Origin: Streptomyces flavofungini
Lineage (GTDB): Bacteria; Actinomycetota; Actinomycetes; Streptomycetales; Streptomycetaceae
Assembly (NCBI RefSeq): GCF_014650815.1
Contig: NZ_BMVR01000006.1
Coordinates: 487,912-551,911, forward strand
DNA length: 64,000 nucleotides
Reading direction: 5' to 3'
The position numbers were made by a program, and so were the translations under genes. Below, in pieces: positions 26,556 to 34,707 of this stretch. The notes beneath the pieces are model-generated. The model had not been told where the DNA came from. It saw only the letters and a program-made list of their open reading frames with translations, and made no database searches. The stretch's first letter is position 1; every line of letters begins with the position of its first letter.

Positions 26556-26654
26556 ACCGCGAGGAATCGACGCCCACCGCGAAGGATCAGCGTCTACCGC
26601 CACCGCTAAGGACCAGCGTCTACCGCGAGGGACCGGCGTACACCGCGAGGGCTA
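26556..26654. repeat. Imperfect ~20-25 bp tandem repeats up to the RDD stop
   Basis: At least five related units of the type TACCGCGAGGGACCGGCG follow one another (for example ACCGCGAGGAATCGACGCC, ACCGCGAAGGATCAGCGTC and ACCGCGAGGGACCGGCGTA). The last one contains the RDD stop codon. Confidence 0.75.
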
Positions 26655-27119
26655 GATCCGGACCTGCACCGCGCGGGCGAGGCGGTCGTGGAGGCCGCGG
26701 CCGTCGCGGTCCCAGATCAGCGCCGGAATGCCGATGCACAGCAGCGCGCTGCGGACGAGGACACGGACGAGGCCGAGGCGGCCGCCCTCCTCGCTGACGA
26801 CACGCAGGCCGAGGAGTCGCTTGCCGGGCGTGCTGCCGACCGTGCCGACGGTCAGCAGGCTCATGACGAAGAGGAGCCCGAGCGCCCAGTTGCCCATCGC
26901 CTGCGGGTTGCCGCGCGCGAGCAGGCCGTACGCGATGACCATGCACAGCGCCCAGTCGATGGCGATGGCGCCGATCCGGCGGCCGGGCCGGGCGATGGAG
27001 CCGGGCCCCTCCTCGGGCAGACCGAGCTGCTCTCCCCGGTATCCGAAGTCGACGCCCGCGTCCTCCGCAGCCGCGCGGGGGCCGGAGAGCCACGATCCGA
27101 TTGCTTGCCTGTTGTCCAC
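26652..27119 (-). CDS. RDD-family membrane protein
   Basis: Protein of 155 residues with the RDD pattern: Arg in RPGRRIGAIAIDWALCMVIA (first helix with Asp), a second helix NWALGLLFVMSLLTVG, then TPGKRLLGLRVVSEEGGR and a third helix LVRSALLCIGIPAL, ending with WDRDGRGLHDRLARAVQV. The family includes proteins linked to cation exchange, but most members have no known role. The GTG start (VDNRQAIGSW) is the likely one because the upstream extension overlaps the glnA promoter. It is divergent from glnA. Confidence 0.85.
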   Translation of the reverse strand: MDNRQAIGSWLSGPRAAAEDAGVDFGYRGEQLGLPEEGPGSIARPGRRIGAIAIDWALCMVIAYGLLARGNPQAMGNWALGLLFVMSLLTVGTVGSTPGKRLLGLRVVSEEGGRLGLVRVLVRSALLCIGIPALIWDRDGRGLHDRLARAVQVRI

Positions 27120-27259
27120 CCGTCCACGGTACTGCGCCCCTTTTCGTACGCGGAGAGGTGGGTGTCGTCCGGACCTGGAGGCGGGGGTCTCCGGGCGCGG
27201 AGGCAGGGCGTCCCCGGGTCCGGAGCGGGGGTCCGGCACCAGTCCCGCACCCGGGCCGG

Positions 27260-27297
27260 TTAACTTCGGCGAAACAAATGGGTCACGCTTGAGAAAT
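27260..27297 (+). promoter_or_regulatory. GlnR double box upstream of glnA
   Basis: Four half-sites lie with strict 11-base periodicity: TTAAC, n6, GAAAC, n6, GTCAC, n6, GAAAT. This matches the GlnR consensus gTnAc-n6-GaAAc repeated twice, and the site lies about 100 bases before the glnA start. In Streptomyces GlnR activates glnA under nitrogen limitation. Confidence 0.88.
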
Positions 27298-27396
27298 CCC
27301 CCGTCCCTATGGTCGGGTCCCAGCGTGTGCCACCGCACTGGCCGCACCACGAGCTTGCAACCCCGCCCCTCCCGGGTCGGGAGTAGGAGGAGTTGG

Positions 27397-28806
27397 ATGT
27401 TCCAGAACGCCGACGACGCAAAGAAGTTCATCGCGGACGAGGACGTCAAGTTCGTTGACGTCAGGTTCTGCGACCTTCCGGGTGTGATGCAGCACTTCAC
27501 GATCCCGGCGGCGGCGTTCGACCCCGCCGAGGAGCTGGCCTTCGACGGTTCGTCGATCCGCGGCTTCCAGGCGATCCACGAGTCCGACATGGCGCTGCGC
27601 GCGGACCTGTCGACGGCCCGGGTGGACCCGTTCCGCAAGGACAAGACGGTCAACGTCAACTTCTTCATCCACGACCCGATCACCGGCGAGCAGTACTCCC
27701 GTGACCCGCGCAACGTGGCGAAGAAGGCCGAGGCCTACCTCGCCTCCACCGGCATCGCCGACACCGCGTACTTCGGCCCCGAGGCCGAGTTCTACGTCTT
27801 CGACTCGGTCCGCTTCGAGACCTCCGCCAACCGCTCGATCTACGAGATCGACTCCGAGGCGGGCGCCTGGAACACCGGCGCCATCGAGAACAACCGCGGC
27901 TACAAGGTCCGCTACAAGGGCGGCTACTTCCCGGCCCCGCCGGTCGACCACTTCGCCGACCTGCGCGCCGAGATCTCCCTGGAGCTGGAGGCCTCCGGCC
28001 TGCAGGTCGAGCGCCAGCACCACGAGGTCGGCACGGCCGGCCAGGCGGAGATCAACTACAAGTTCAACACGCTGCTCGCCGCGGCCGACGACCTGATGCT
28101 CTTCAAGTACATCGTGAAGAACGTCGCCTGGCGCAACGGCAAGACCGCGACCTTCATGCCGAAGCCGATCTTCGGTGACAACGGCTCGGGCATGCACGTC
28201 CACCAGTCCCTGTGGACCGGCGGCGAGCCCCTCTTCTACGACGAGCAGGGCTACGCGGGCCTCTCGGACACCGCCCGCTACTACATCGGCGGCATCCTCA
28301 AGCACGCCCCCTCGCTCCTCGCCTTCACCAACCCGACGGTGAACTCCTACCACCGCCTGGTCCCCGGCTTCGAGGCCCCGGTCAACCTGGTCTACTCGCA
28401 GCGCAACCGCTCCGCCGCGATGCGCATCCCGATCACGGGCTCCAACCCGAAGGCCAAGCGCGTCGAGTTCCGCGCGCCGGACCCGTCCTCGAACCCGTAC
28501 CTCGCCTTCTCCGCGCTGCTCCTCGCGGGCCTGGACGGCGTCAAGAACAAGATCGAGCCCGCCGAGCCGATCGACAAGGACCTCTACGAGCTGGCCCCCG
28601 AGGAGCACGCGGGCGTCCCCCAGGTCCCCACCTCCCTCCCCGCGGTCCTCGAAGCCCTCGAAGCGGACAACGAGTACCTCCAGGCCGGCGGCGTCTTCAC
28701 CTCCGACCTCATCGAGACCTGGATCGACTACAAGCGCGCCAACGAGATCGCCCCGATCCAGCTGCGCCCGCACCCGCACGAGTTCGAGCTGTACTTCGAC
28801 ATCTAG
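27397..28806 (+). CDS. glnA: Glutamine synthetase type I
   Basis: Dodecameric GSI-beta type enzyme of 469 residues that makes glutamine from glutamate, ammonia and ATP. It starts MFQNADDAKKFIADEDVKFV and contains LAFDGSSIRGFQAI, the metal-binding FGPEAEFYVFDS, GSGMHVHQSLW, and the ATP-site NRSAAMRIPI. The adenylylation tyrosine is conserved at residue 397 (KDLYELAPEE), so activity can be switched by GlnE. The ATG follows TAGGAGGA. Upstream lies a complete GlnR box. A second, eukaryotic-type synthetase gene is at 44.5 kb. Confidence 0.98.
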   Translation: MFQNADDAKKFIADEDVKFVDVRFCDLPGVMQHFTIPAAAFDPAEELAFDGSSIRGFQAIHESDMALRADLSTARVDPFRKDKTVNVNFFIHDPITGEQYSRDPRNVAKKAEAYLASTGIADTAYFGPEAEFYVFDSVRFETSANRSIYEIDSEAGAWNTGAIENNRGYKVRYKGGYFPAPPVDHFADLRAEISLELEASGLQVERQHHEVGTAGQAEINYKFNTLLAAADDLMLFKYIVKNVAWRNGKTATFMPKPIFGDNGSGMHVHQSLWTGGEPLFYDEQGYAGLSDTARYYIGGILKHAPSLLAFTNPTVNSYHRLVPGFEAPVNLVYSQRNRSAAMRIPITGSNPKAKRVEFRAPDPSSNPYLAFSALLLAGLDGVKNKIEPAEPIDKDLYELAPEEHAGVPQVPTSLPAVLEALEADNEYLQAGGVFTSDLIETWIDYKRANEIAPIQLRPHPHEFELYFDI

Positions 28807-28875
28807 ACCGCAGGTTCGGGCGACCTGGGCCAAGGTTCTGGAAACCTGCTGTGACTTGCGGAAAGCCTTGCTGTT

Positions 28876-28912
28876 GAGGGCCGCCGTCCCCATTCCCGGG
28901 GCGGCGGCCCTC
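28876..28912 (+). terminator. Hairpin terminator after glnA
   Basis: GAGGGCCGCCG and CGGCGGCCCTC pair, extended by CCCC/GGGG after a one-base bulge, with a short loop. It begins 70 bases after the glnA stop. Confidence 0.8.
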
Positions 28913-28971
28913 GACGTTCTTGTGCGCAGCAGGTCAGGCCTTGTGCCGATCTCCGGGGGCGCGCCCGTCCA

Positions 28972-29280
28972 TCAGGGGCACTCGGCGACGACCTGGTAGA
29001 GGCCGGGGCTGGCGCTGGCGATTTGTTCTGCTTGGGAGACAGAAGCGAGCACGGTGGGGTTGGCGCCGGCGGCCTCGCATGCTTCGGCGCTGTCCCAGTG
29101 TGCGATGTTGACGAGCTGGAATCGCGCGTCCGGCAGCAGCGCGCGGTGCAGCCGGACGTCGCGGAACCCAGGCGCTGTGCTCATCAGGGCCACGCGTTCG
29201 CGCCACTGCTCGACGAATTCGTCGACCTGGTCGGCGGGTATTTCGATGACGTTGATGAAAGTGACGGCCTGATCAGTCAT
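28972..29280 (-). CDS. Antibiotic-biosynthesis-monooxygenase (ABM)-fold protein
   Basis: Protein of 102 residues with the ferredoxin-like ABM fold: FINVIEIPADQVDEFVEQWR as first strand and helix, then APGFRDVRLHRALLPDARFQ (broken here at 20 residues), FQLVNIAHWDSAEACEAA, and a C-terminal helix-strand ending YQVVAECP. ABM proteins include cofactor-free monooxygenases of quinones and haem-degrading enzymes, but many have unknown substrates. The ATG is preceded on its strand by AAAAGGAA. It converges with glnA and lies next to the GlxA-type regulator gene, from which it is separated by 190 bases without any gene. Confidence 0.8.
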   Translation of the reverse strand: MTDQAVTFINVIEIPADQVDEFVEQWRERVALMSTAPGFRDVRLHRALLPDARFQLVNIAHWDSAEACEAAGANPTVLASVSQAEQIASASPGLYQVVAECP

Positions 29281-29470
29281 AGGAGGATTCCTTTTCTGTG
29301 ATGACGCCCTGCTTCTGTGATGACGCCCTGCCCGCGCTGTCTGCTCACTCCTGCGCGGATCCGTCCAATCGCCCCAGCGGCTCGCGTCGAGGGTCATCTG
29401 CCAGGTGGTGTAGGGACGTTCGGGGTGGAGCTGGTGGAGGATCCCGCCCGGCAAGGTCCGTCGGGACCCG

Positions 29471-30430
29471 CTAGGCGGAGGCGGAGGAGGTCGTGCGGAA
29501 TCGCGCGCGGTACGCCGCGGGCGGCGCGCCGAGTACGCGCAGGAACACCCGCCGCATCGTCTCGTCCGTGCCGAACCCGCAGGTGCGGGCAATGGTGTTC
29601 ACACCGGCGTCGCAGGATTCGAGCATCGCCTGCGCCGCCTCCACGCGGACGCGTTCCACGTACTGCCCGGGGGTGCCGCCGACTTCGCGGCGGAAGAGCC
29701 GGGTGAGGTGCCGTTCGCTGACGGCGAGCCGCTCGGCCATGGCGGCGAGGGTGTGGTTCCCGCCGGGGTCGGCCACCACGGCGTCCAGTACCCGTCGCAG
29801 CCCGGCGTTGCGGGGCGGGGTCACCGCGCCGCGCACGCTGAACTGCGACTGGCCGCCGGGGCGTTGGAGGAAGACGACGAGATGCTTGGCCGCGGTACGC
29901 GCCAGCTCGGGGCCGTGGTCCTCCTCGACCAGCGCCAGTGCCAGGTCGATGCCCGCCGTCACCCCGGCGGAGGTGATGACCGGCCCGTCACGTACGTAGA
30001 TGGCGTCGGGCTCCACCCGCACCCGCGGGAAGCGTCTCGCCAGCGTTTCGCACTCGGCCCAGTGCGTGGTGGCCCGCCGGCCGTCGAGCAGCCCGGCCTC
30101 CGCGAGGAGATACGCGCCGGTGCAGGCCGACGTCGTGCGCCGCGCGCCCGTGCCGAGGCGGCGTACGTGCGCGATCAGCTCCGGCGGATGCCCGTGGCCT
30201 TTCACCGTCGGATAGCCCGGCACCATCACCGTGTCCACGGTCTCGGGGACGTCCTCCAGCGCCAGTTCGACTCCCAGCGGGATCCCCGTGTCGCTCACCA
30301 CCGCACGCCCGGAGGGCGAGGCGAGCCGGACCCGGTAGCCGGTCCCGTGCAGCACCTGCACCGGACCGGCCACATCGAGCAGCACCACCCCGTCGCCCAC
30401 GACCACGACCACATCGCTCTCGGTCTTCAC
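29471..30430 (-). CDS. GlxA-type transcriptional regulator (DJ-1/PfpI domain plus AraC HTH)
   Basis: Regulator of 319 residues. The N-terminal DJ-1/PfpI-like domain (VVVVVGDGVVLLDVAGPVQV, about residues 7-26) carries the nucleophile elbow as TTSACTGAYLLAEAG, with Cys present. The C-terminal 100 residues form a double AraC helix-turn-helix (LAAMAERLAVSERHLTRLFR, then ARTCGFGTDETMRRVFLRVL). This is the GlxA group, which senses an unknown ligand through the DJ-1 domain. It is divergent from a gene for an exported DJ-1 protein of related fold, 199 bases away, which is its probable target. Confidence 0.92.
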   Translation of the reverse strand: MKTESDVVVVVGDGVVLLDVAGPVQVLHGTGYRVRLASPSGRAVVSDTGIPLGVELALEDVPETVDTVMVPGYPTVKGHGHPPELIAHVRRLGTGARRTTSACTGAYLLAEAGLLDGRRATTHWAECETLARRFPRVRVEPDAIYVRDGPVITSAGVTAGIDLALALVEEDHGPELARTAAKHLVVFLQRPGGQSQFSVRGAVTPPRNAGLRRVLDAVVADPGGNHTLAAMAERLAVSERHLTRLFRREVGGTPGQYVERVRVEAAQAMLESCDAGVNTIARTCGFGTDETMRRVFLRVLGAPPAAYRARFRTTSSASA

Positions 30431-30629
30431 GCTCCTCAGTCTCGGCGCCCGGCCGGTATGTCCTCAAGGACAAGCAGCCCACACATCCGGACATCCCCTT
30501 CCCCGCACCTGAGGCCCGAGGGGACAGTCGTCTGGCCCGCGTTCCGCAGCCCGGAACCAGCGCGTTCCTGACGCTGACCACCTCACTCCGCCACTCCCCC
30601 GACACCGACCGGCCCAAGGAGCACACGAC

Positions 30630-31361
30630 ATGCAGCGCCGACACATTCTCCGTACGGGCGCCGCGGCCACGGCCGCGACCGCGCTCGGCCTCGGCACCTC
30701 CTCCACCGCCGCTTCTGCCGCCCCCGCCGCCGAGCAAAAGCGCGAGCGCACCCGCGAACTGCGCGTGCACACCGTTCTGTTCGACGCCGTCGAGGAGCAG
30801 GACTTCGCGGGCCCCGTCGAGGTGCTCGGCATCCTCGCGGACGCCGACAAGCGCCCGATCAAGCAGAGCTTCGTCACCGCCGACGGCCCCCGCACCGTAC
30901 GGACGTCGTCCGGAATGCACATCGACGTACGCGACCCCTGGGCCCCACAGGACGCGGACGTCCTGCTCGTGCCGGGCGGGGGCTACGGGAAGGGGTCAGG
31001 GGTCGATGACGAGATCAGGCGCGGCGTACTGCCGCGCGCGCTGGCCAGGGCCGAGCGGCCCGGGCTGATCATGGGCGGGATATGCACCGGCGTGATGGTG
31101 ATGTCGGCGGCGAAGATCACCCGCGGCAGGCCGTGCACGACGCATTTCGCCGCCCGCGAGGATCTCGCCAAGGAGGGCGGGAAGCTCACGTACGGGCGTG
31201 TCGTGGACGACGGGGACCTGATCACCTGCGGCGGCGTCACCTCGGGCCTCGACCTGGCCCTCTGGCTCGCCGAGCGCCTCTACGGCCCGCAGGCCGCGCT
31301 GCGTGCCGAGATGGTCCTGGAGTACGAGCGCCGGGGCACCGTCTGGCGCGCGAAGAGCTGA
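30630..31361 (+). CDS. Exported DJ-1/PfpI-family protein with Tat-like signal
   Basis: Protein of 243 residues. The N-terminus QRRHILRTGAAATAATALGL has a twin-arginine type motif and an Ala-rich hydrophobic stretch ending ASAAPAAEQ. The mature part is a DJ-1/PfpI domain: VLFDAVEEQDFAGPVEVLGI, then LVPGGGYGKGSG, and the nucleophile motif MGGICTGVMVMSAA with Cys, followed by THFAAREDLAKEG. The fold is shared by peptidases, glyoxalases and isonitrile hydratases, so the reaction is unclear. It is divergent from a GlxA-type regulator that has the same fold in its sensor domain. Confidence 0.85.
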   Translation: MQRRHILRTGAAATAATALGLGTSSTAASAAPAAEQKRERTRELRVHTVLFDAVEEQDFAGPVEVLGILADADKRPIKQSFVTADGPRTVRTSSGMHIDVRDPWAPQDADVLLVPGGGYGKGSGVDDEIRRGVLPRALARAERPGLIMGGICTGVMVMSAAKITRGRPCTTHFAAREDLAKEGGKLTYGRVVDDGDLITCGGVTSGLDLALWLAERLYGPQAALRAEMVLEYERRGTVWRAKS

Positions 31362-31587
31362 CCGCGGCGGGCACGTTCTTCGCCGGGTGGCGGTCTCGTC
31401 AACGGAAGCCATTCGCCCTGGCCGAGGACCTGTTGTGGCTGTCCTTCGACATTTAAGAACGCCGCAGGTCAGGGCGGGTTCGTTCGCGCGCTCCTGGGCC
31501 GTCTGTGGGCCGTCGGCCGTGGCCTCCCTCCGCGAGGGGGCCACGACCGTCGGCATGTCCCCCTGTGAGGCCGGTTAGAGTGCGGGC

Positions 31588-31749
31588 ATGAACGGGGGAA
31601 CAAGGATTCGGACGCTGCCGTGCGGCTGGTGCCACGTGCCCGTGCCGCAGCCGCGCAGTCGGTGGCGTACGCGGCGCTATTGCAGCAAGGCGCACCGCCG
31701 CAAGAACCGCGTCGTGGAGGCCGTCGGGAACTTCCTGGACAGCGTCTAG
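31588..31749 (+). CDS. Small Cys-rich zinc-binding-like protein (53 residues)
   Basis: Translation gives a 53-residue basic protein, MNGGTRIRTLPCGWCHVPVP onward, with a CxxC pair (CGWC) and a second site YCSKAHRRKNRV, which together resemble a zinc ribbon or a MYND-like knuckle. It ends VVEAVGNFLDSV. Similar small Cys proteins with RYCS-x-x-HR are frequent in Streptomyces as I recall, and they have no known function. No strong ribosome site is visible before the ATG. The stop lies 7 bases from the end of the convergent lipoprotein gene. The preceding 226 bases after the DJ-1 gene hold no other gene. Confidence 0.6.
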   Translation: MNGGTRIRTLPCGWCHVPVPQPRSRWRTRRYCSKAHRRKNRVVEAVGNFLDSV

Positions 31750-31756
31750 GCGTCGG

Positions 31757-32326
31757 CTACCGCTCGTCGCAGCCGCTGATGTCGTCCGGGCATTCGTCCA
31801 CGTCGTCCGGGGCGATGGTGTTCAGGCGCCAGACGATCCCGGCGAGGTTCTCGGACTGCCTCTTGTTGGGGGTGATGCGGGCCGTGAACGGGGTGGAGCC
31901 GGGCGGGATGTTGAACTGGTCCGCTTGGCGTTCGTTGCAGGGGACGGTCCACTCCTGCTCGTCGTCGCCGCGGCCGAGGGTGAGGGTGATGTCGCCGGTG
32001 TTCGGTGCCGCGCAGGTGATGTCGAGGCGGTAGGGGCGCTTTCCCGGGGTCGGGAACTTCTTCTCCAGTCCGTCGGGGAAGGAGGCGACTCCGGTGTCCA
32101 CCAGGTCCGTTGGCGTGTCGTCGTAGGCGAGCGCCCTTTCGGCCCGCCGCAACCCGTCTTCCGCGTCGCCCTTGCCCCATTCGACGAGCTGACGCCGCTG
32201 GTCCGGGTGGTGCGCGCTGGTCGAGGGCGAGGCGTCGGAACGGTCCTCCGCGGGGGCGCCGCACGCCGTGGCCAGGAGTACGGCTGTCGCGCCGCCGAGC
32301 AGCGGGAGGGCGGGGTGGGGCTTCAT
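31757..32326 (-). CDS. Putative lipoprotein of unknown function
   Basis: Protein of 189 residues with a lipoprotein signal: MKPHPALPLLGGATAVLLATAC, lipobox LATAC with Cys at about residue 22. The mature part has an acidic Ser/Asp linker, then ITCAAPNTGDITLTLGRGDD and a C-terminal CPDDISGCDER. Four cysteines (two pairs besides the lipid anchor) suggest disulfides outside the membrane. I do not recognise a domain. It shares its direction with the XRE regulator gene that lies 66 bases upstream on this strand. Confidence 0.75.
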   Translation of the reverse strand: MKPHPALPLLGGATAVLLATACGAPAEDRSDASPSTSAHHPDQRRQLVEWGKGDAEDGLRRAERALAYDDTPTDLVDTGVASFPDGLEKKFPTPGKRPYRLDITCAAPNTGDITLTLGRGDDEQEWTVPCNERQADQFNIPPGSTPFTARITPNKRQSENLAGIVWRLNTIAPDDVDECPDDISGCDER

Positions 32327-32391
32327 GGTGCGCTTGTCTTGCCTTCTTCACGGGCCCCTGTCGGGGCGGCTCGGGGCGACTTCAGAGGTTC

Positions 32392-33288
32392 TCAGGGCTT
32401 GAGCGGGGTGTAGATCACCAGGGTGTGGGTGGGGTGGTCTGCCGAGTGGAACGCGGTGTACGCGAACTCGGTCACCTGGCCGTCGGGTGCGCGGAGGCGT
32501 TTGTGGCCGCTGTGGCGGGGCTGGACCTCGTGCTGGGGCCACCAGGCGCGTACTTCGGCGCTGCCGGTGTGGAGGTCGTCGATCAGGCGGCGGTAGTGGG
32601 GTGCCTCGGGGTGGTGGGTGGTGAGGGTGCGGAGGCGGGCCAGGAGGCCGCGGGCCTCCGGTTCCCAGTCCACCAGGGTGTGGCGGGCCGCGGGGTCCAG
32701 GAACACCCAGCGCGCCAGGTTCGGTGGATGCTCCGTGGGGGCGGTGAGGTTCGGGAAGAGGTCCGCGGCCGCCTGGTTGTGGCTGAGCACGTCGTACGTG
32801 CCGCCGATGATGTACGCCGGGTTCGGCTGGAGGAGGTGCGGGACGGCCGCCGCCTCCGGGGGCAACGGCTCCGCGGGCGCCGTCGGTTCGGCGGCCGACG
32901 TGTGGCCTGCCAGGTGGAAGAGGTGTCCGCGTTCGTGCGGGTCGAGCCGGAGCGTCGTGGCGAGGGCTGTCAGGACCTGCTCGGAGACACGGATGTCCCT
33001 GCCCTGTTCCAAGTACGTGTACCAAGTCGCGCTGATCCCGGCCAGCAGGACGAGTTCCTCCCTGCGCAGGCCCGGCGTCCGACGGCGGCCCGTGCGCGGC
33101 AGGCCGACCTGGTCCGGGGCGATGCGCTCCCTGCGGCTGCGCAGGAAGGCACCCAGGTCCCGGCGTCGGGCTTCGGCGGGGTGCACAGGACGGTTCGGTG
33201 GACCGGGGTTTCCCCCGCGCTTCGGGGTGAGGCTCTCCCCGTGCTTCGGGGCGGGGTTCTCCCCGTGCTTCGGGTCAGTGGCTGGCAT
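32392..33288 (-). CDS. XRE-family HTH regulator with MmyB-like C-terminal domain
   Basis: Regulator of 298 residues. The HTH is LGAFLRSRRERIAPDQVGLP, then RRTPGLRREELVLLAGISAT and WYTYLEQGRDIRVSEQVLTA (about residues 45-120), the classical RRTPGLRREE signature of Streptomyces MmyB-type proteins. The C-terminal MLTR domain (ANPAYIIGG-like, here NPAYIIGGTYDVLSHNQAA) binds an unknown, possibly fatty-acid ligand. The first 30 residues hold an eight-residue repeat, three times PK(H/R)G(E/G)(N/S), so the true start may be further in. It is divergent from an SDR gene, with a pair of operator-like elements between them. Confidence 0.9.
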   Translation of the reverse strand: MPATDPKHGENPAPKHGESLTPKRGGNPGPPNRPVHPAEARRRDLGAFLRSRRERIAPDQVGLPRTGRRRTPGLRREELVLLAGISATWYTYLEQGRDIRVSEQVLTALATTLRLDPHERGHLFHLAGHTSAAEPTAPAEPLPPEAAAVPHLLQPNPAYIIGGTYDVLSHNQAAADLFPNLTAPTEHPPNLARWVFLDPAARHTLVDWEPEARGLLARLRTLTTHHPEAPHYRRLIDDLHTGSAEVRAWWPQHEVQPRHSGHKRLRAPDGQVTEFAYTAFHSADHPTHTLVIYTPLKP

Positions 33289-33290
33289 CT

Positions 33291-33324
33291 CTGGTTCCAG
33301 GATAAATGGTCGTCTGGATACCAG
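33291..33324. promoter_or_regulatory. Paired operator-like palindromes between XRE and SDR genes
   Basis: CTGGTTCCAG (33291-33300) and CTGGATACCAG (33314-33324) both have CTGG-n-CCAG arms and are about 23 bases apart, roughly two helical turns on the same DNA face. They lie just before the regulator start and 76 bases before the SDR start. The regulator probably binds here to control itself and the SDR gene. Confidence 0.5.
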
Positions 33325-33399
33325 GGTACGGGCGGGCCAGGGTGGAGCGCGGGGCGAACAGATCGCCCGGATGCAGGGGTTGGGAAGGAAGTGGTTCTC

Positions 33400-34161
33400 G
33401 TGGTCGCAAGCTCGGTGCGGGGTGTCCCGGGCGTCGAGGGCAAGGTCGTCGCCGTCACCGGGGCCAGTGGCGGCATCGGTGCGGCGACCGCCATGCTGCT
33501 CGCCGAGCGGGGCGCGCGACTCGTCCTCGGCGCGCGGCGCGACGAGCGGGTCGCGGAGTTGGCGGGGCGGATCGAGAAGGCGGGCGGCTCGGCCGTCGGA
33601 ATCCGTACGGACGTGACCCGGCGGGGCGATCTGCACGCCCTGGTCGCCCTGGCCCGCGAGCGGTTCGGGCGGCTCGACGTGCTCGTCGGCAACGCCGGGT
33701 CCGGGGCCGTCTCGCCGCTCGACGACCTGCGCGTCGACGAGTGGGACCGGATGGTCGACGTCAACGTCAAGGGAGTGCTGCACGGCATCGGTGCCGCCCT
33801 GCCGGTGTTCCGCGCGCAGGGCACCGGGCACTTCGTCACCGTGGCCTCCACGGCGGCGTTCCGCGTCGTACCGGACATGGCGGTGTACGCCGCCACGAAG
33901 GTCGCCGTCCGGGCCCTGTGCGAGGGGCTGCGCCAGGAGGCGGGTGACCGTCTGCGGGTGACCACGGTCTCGCCCGGCTTCGTCGCGACGGGCTTCGCCG
34001 AGGCGTCGTCCAACCCGGAGGTCAGGGAGCGGCTCACGGAGTCGCGGGACCGGATCGCCATTCCGCCCGAGGCGATCGCGCGGGCCATCGCGTACGCCGT
34101 CGAGCAGCCGCCCGACGTCGACGTGAACGAGGTCGTGGTGCGGCCCACCGCCCAGGCTTGA
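33400..34161 (+). CDS. SDR-family oxidoreductase
   Basis: Classical short-chain dehydrogenase of 253 residues. It has TGASGGIGAAT near residue 18, GNAGSGAVSPL (NAG motif), the active-site Ser in TVASTAAF and YAATK as Tyr/Lys pair, and VSPGFVATGFAE. The start is GTG at 33400, nine bases after AAGGAA; a second GTG at 33391 is too near that site. Divergent placement from an XRE/MmyB regulator is the usual arrangement in Streptomyces, where the regulator often represses the adjacent SDR. The substrate is unknown. Confidence 0.9.
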   Translation: MVASSVRGVPGVEGKVVAVTGASGGIGAATAMLLAERGARLVLGARRDERVAELAGRIEKAGGSAVGIRTDVTRRGDLHALVALARERFGRLDVLVGNAGSGAVSPLDDLRVDEWDRMVDVNVKGVLHGIGAALPVFRAQGTGHFVTVASTAAFRVVPDMAVYAATKVAVRALCEGLRQEAGDRLRVTTVSPGFVATGFAEASSNPEVRERLTESRDRIAIPPEAIARAIAYAVEQPPDVDVNEVVVRPTAQA

Positions 34162-34214
34162 GGGCTTGGCGGGCGGGGTGGGGGCGGGGGTGCGTGGATG
34201 GGGGGGGAACGGCG

Positions 34215-34241
34215 GCGGCCCGGGGCGCGCTGGTGCGCGTT
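34215..34241. terminator. Hairpin terminator between SDR and secreted-protein genes
   Basis: GCGGCCCGGG and CCCGGGCCGC form a 10-bp perfect stem between two convergent genes, 54 bases after the SDR stop. Confidence 0.65.
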
Positions 34242-34300
34242 CCCGGGCCGCTGGTGAGGCCGCCCGCCGGCAGCTTCACCTTCTCACCGAAGTTCGGGGA

Positions 34301-34591
34301 TCAGCAGGTGCGGCCGACGTAGTGCGCGCCCTGGATCTTGCTCGCCGAGCCCAGCCACGTCTTGCCGGGGCCGACGCAGCGCTCGTAGTCGGGTGCCATG
34401 GCGACCCGGACCTCGATGACGACACGGGAGCCGTCCGACGTGCAGTGGTTGTAGAAGGCGTCGGCGGAGGTCTCGTAGAAGCCGCAGGGGTCGGCGGCCG
34501 CGGGCGTCGCGGTGACGGTCACCGCGCCCAGGGAGGTGAGGGCGAGGGCGGTGGAGGCGAGGGCGCTGGTCACCAGGCGGCGGACGGGCAC
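34301..34591 (-). CDS. Small secreted Cys-containing protein (DUF6355-like)
   Basis: Protein of 96 residues with a Sec signal peptide (RRLVTSALASTALALTSLGA, then ATPAAADP as cleavage region). The mature 60 residues include four cysteines (ADPCGFYETSADAFYNHCTS, ERCVGPGKTW, YVGRTC), which fit two disulfides. The motif GFYE...YNHC...GPGKTWLG I associate with DUF6355, a small actinobacterial exported family described as natural-product associated, but without established function. It is transcribed toward the SDR gene and has no obvious operon partner. Confidence 0.7.
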   Translation of the reverse strand: MPVRRLVTSALASTALALTSLGAVTVTATPAAADPCGFYETSADAFYNHCTSDGSRVVIEVRVAMAPDYERCVGPGKTWLGSASKIQGAHYVGRTC

Positions 34592-34707
34592 GGGGGAACT
34601 CCTTGATCAGGGGGCCGGTACGGCCCGGATCGGTGAGCGGTCCGGGCCGGCTTTCGGCCTGAGGATCGCAGTCCCGTGTCAGCCCGGTTGGCCGAATTCA
34701 GCGCCGT

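Noticed and set aside
26728..27396. Upstream extension of the glnA frame
   Set aside because: It overlaps the RDD gene and the GlnR box; the known glutamine synthetase N-terminus starts at 27397 after TAGGAGGA.
32110..33399. A long extension of the SDR frame upstream of 33400
   Set aside because: It runs antisense through the XRE regulator; the SDR fold begins at 33400 behind a proper ribosome site.
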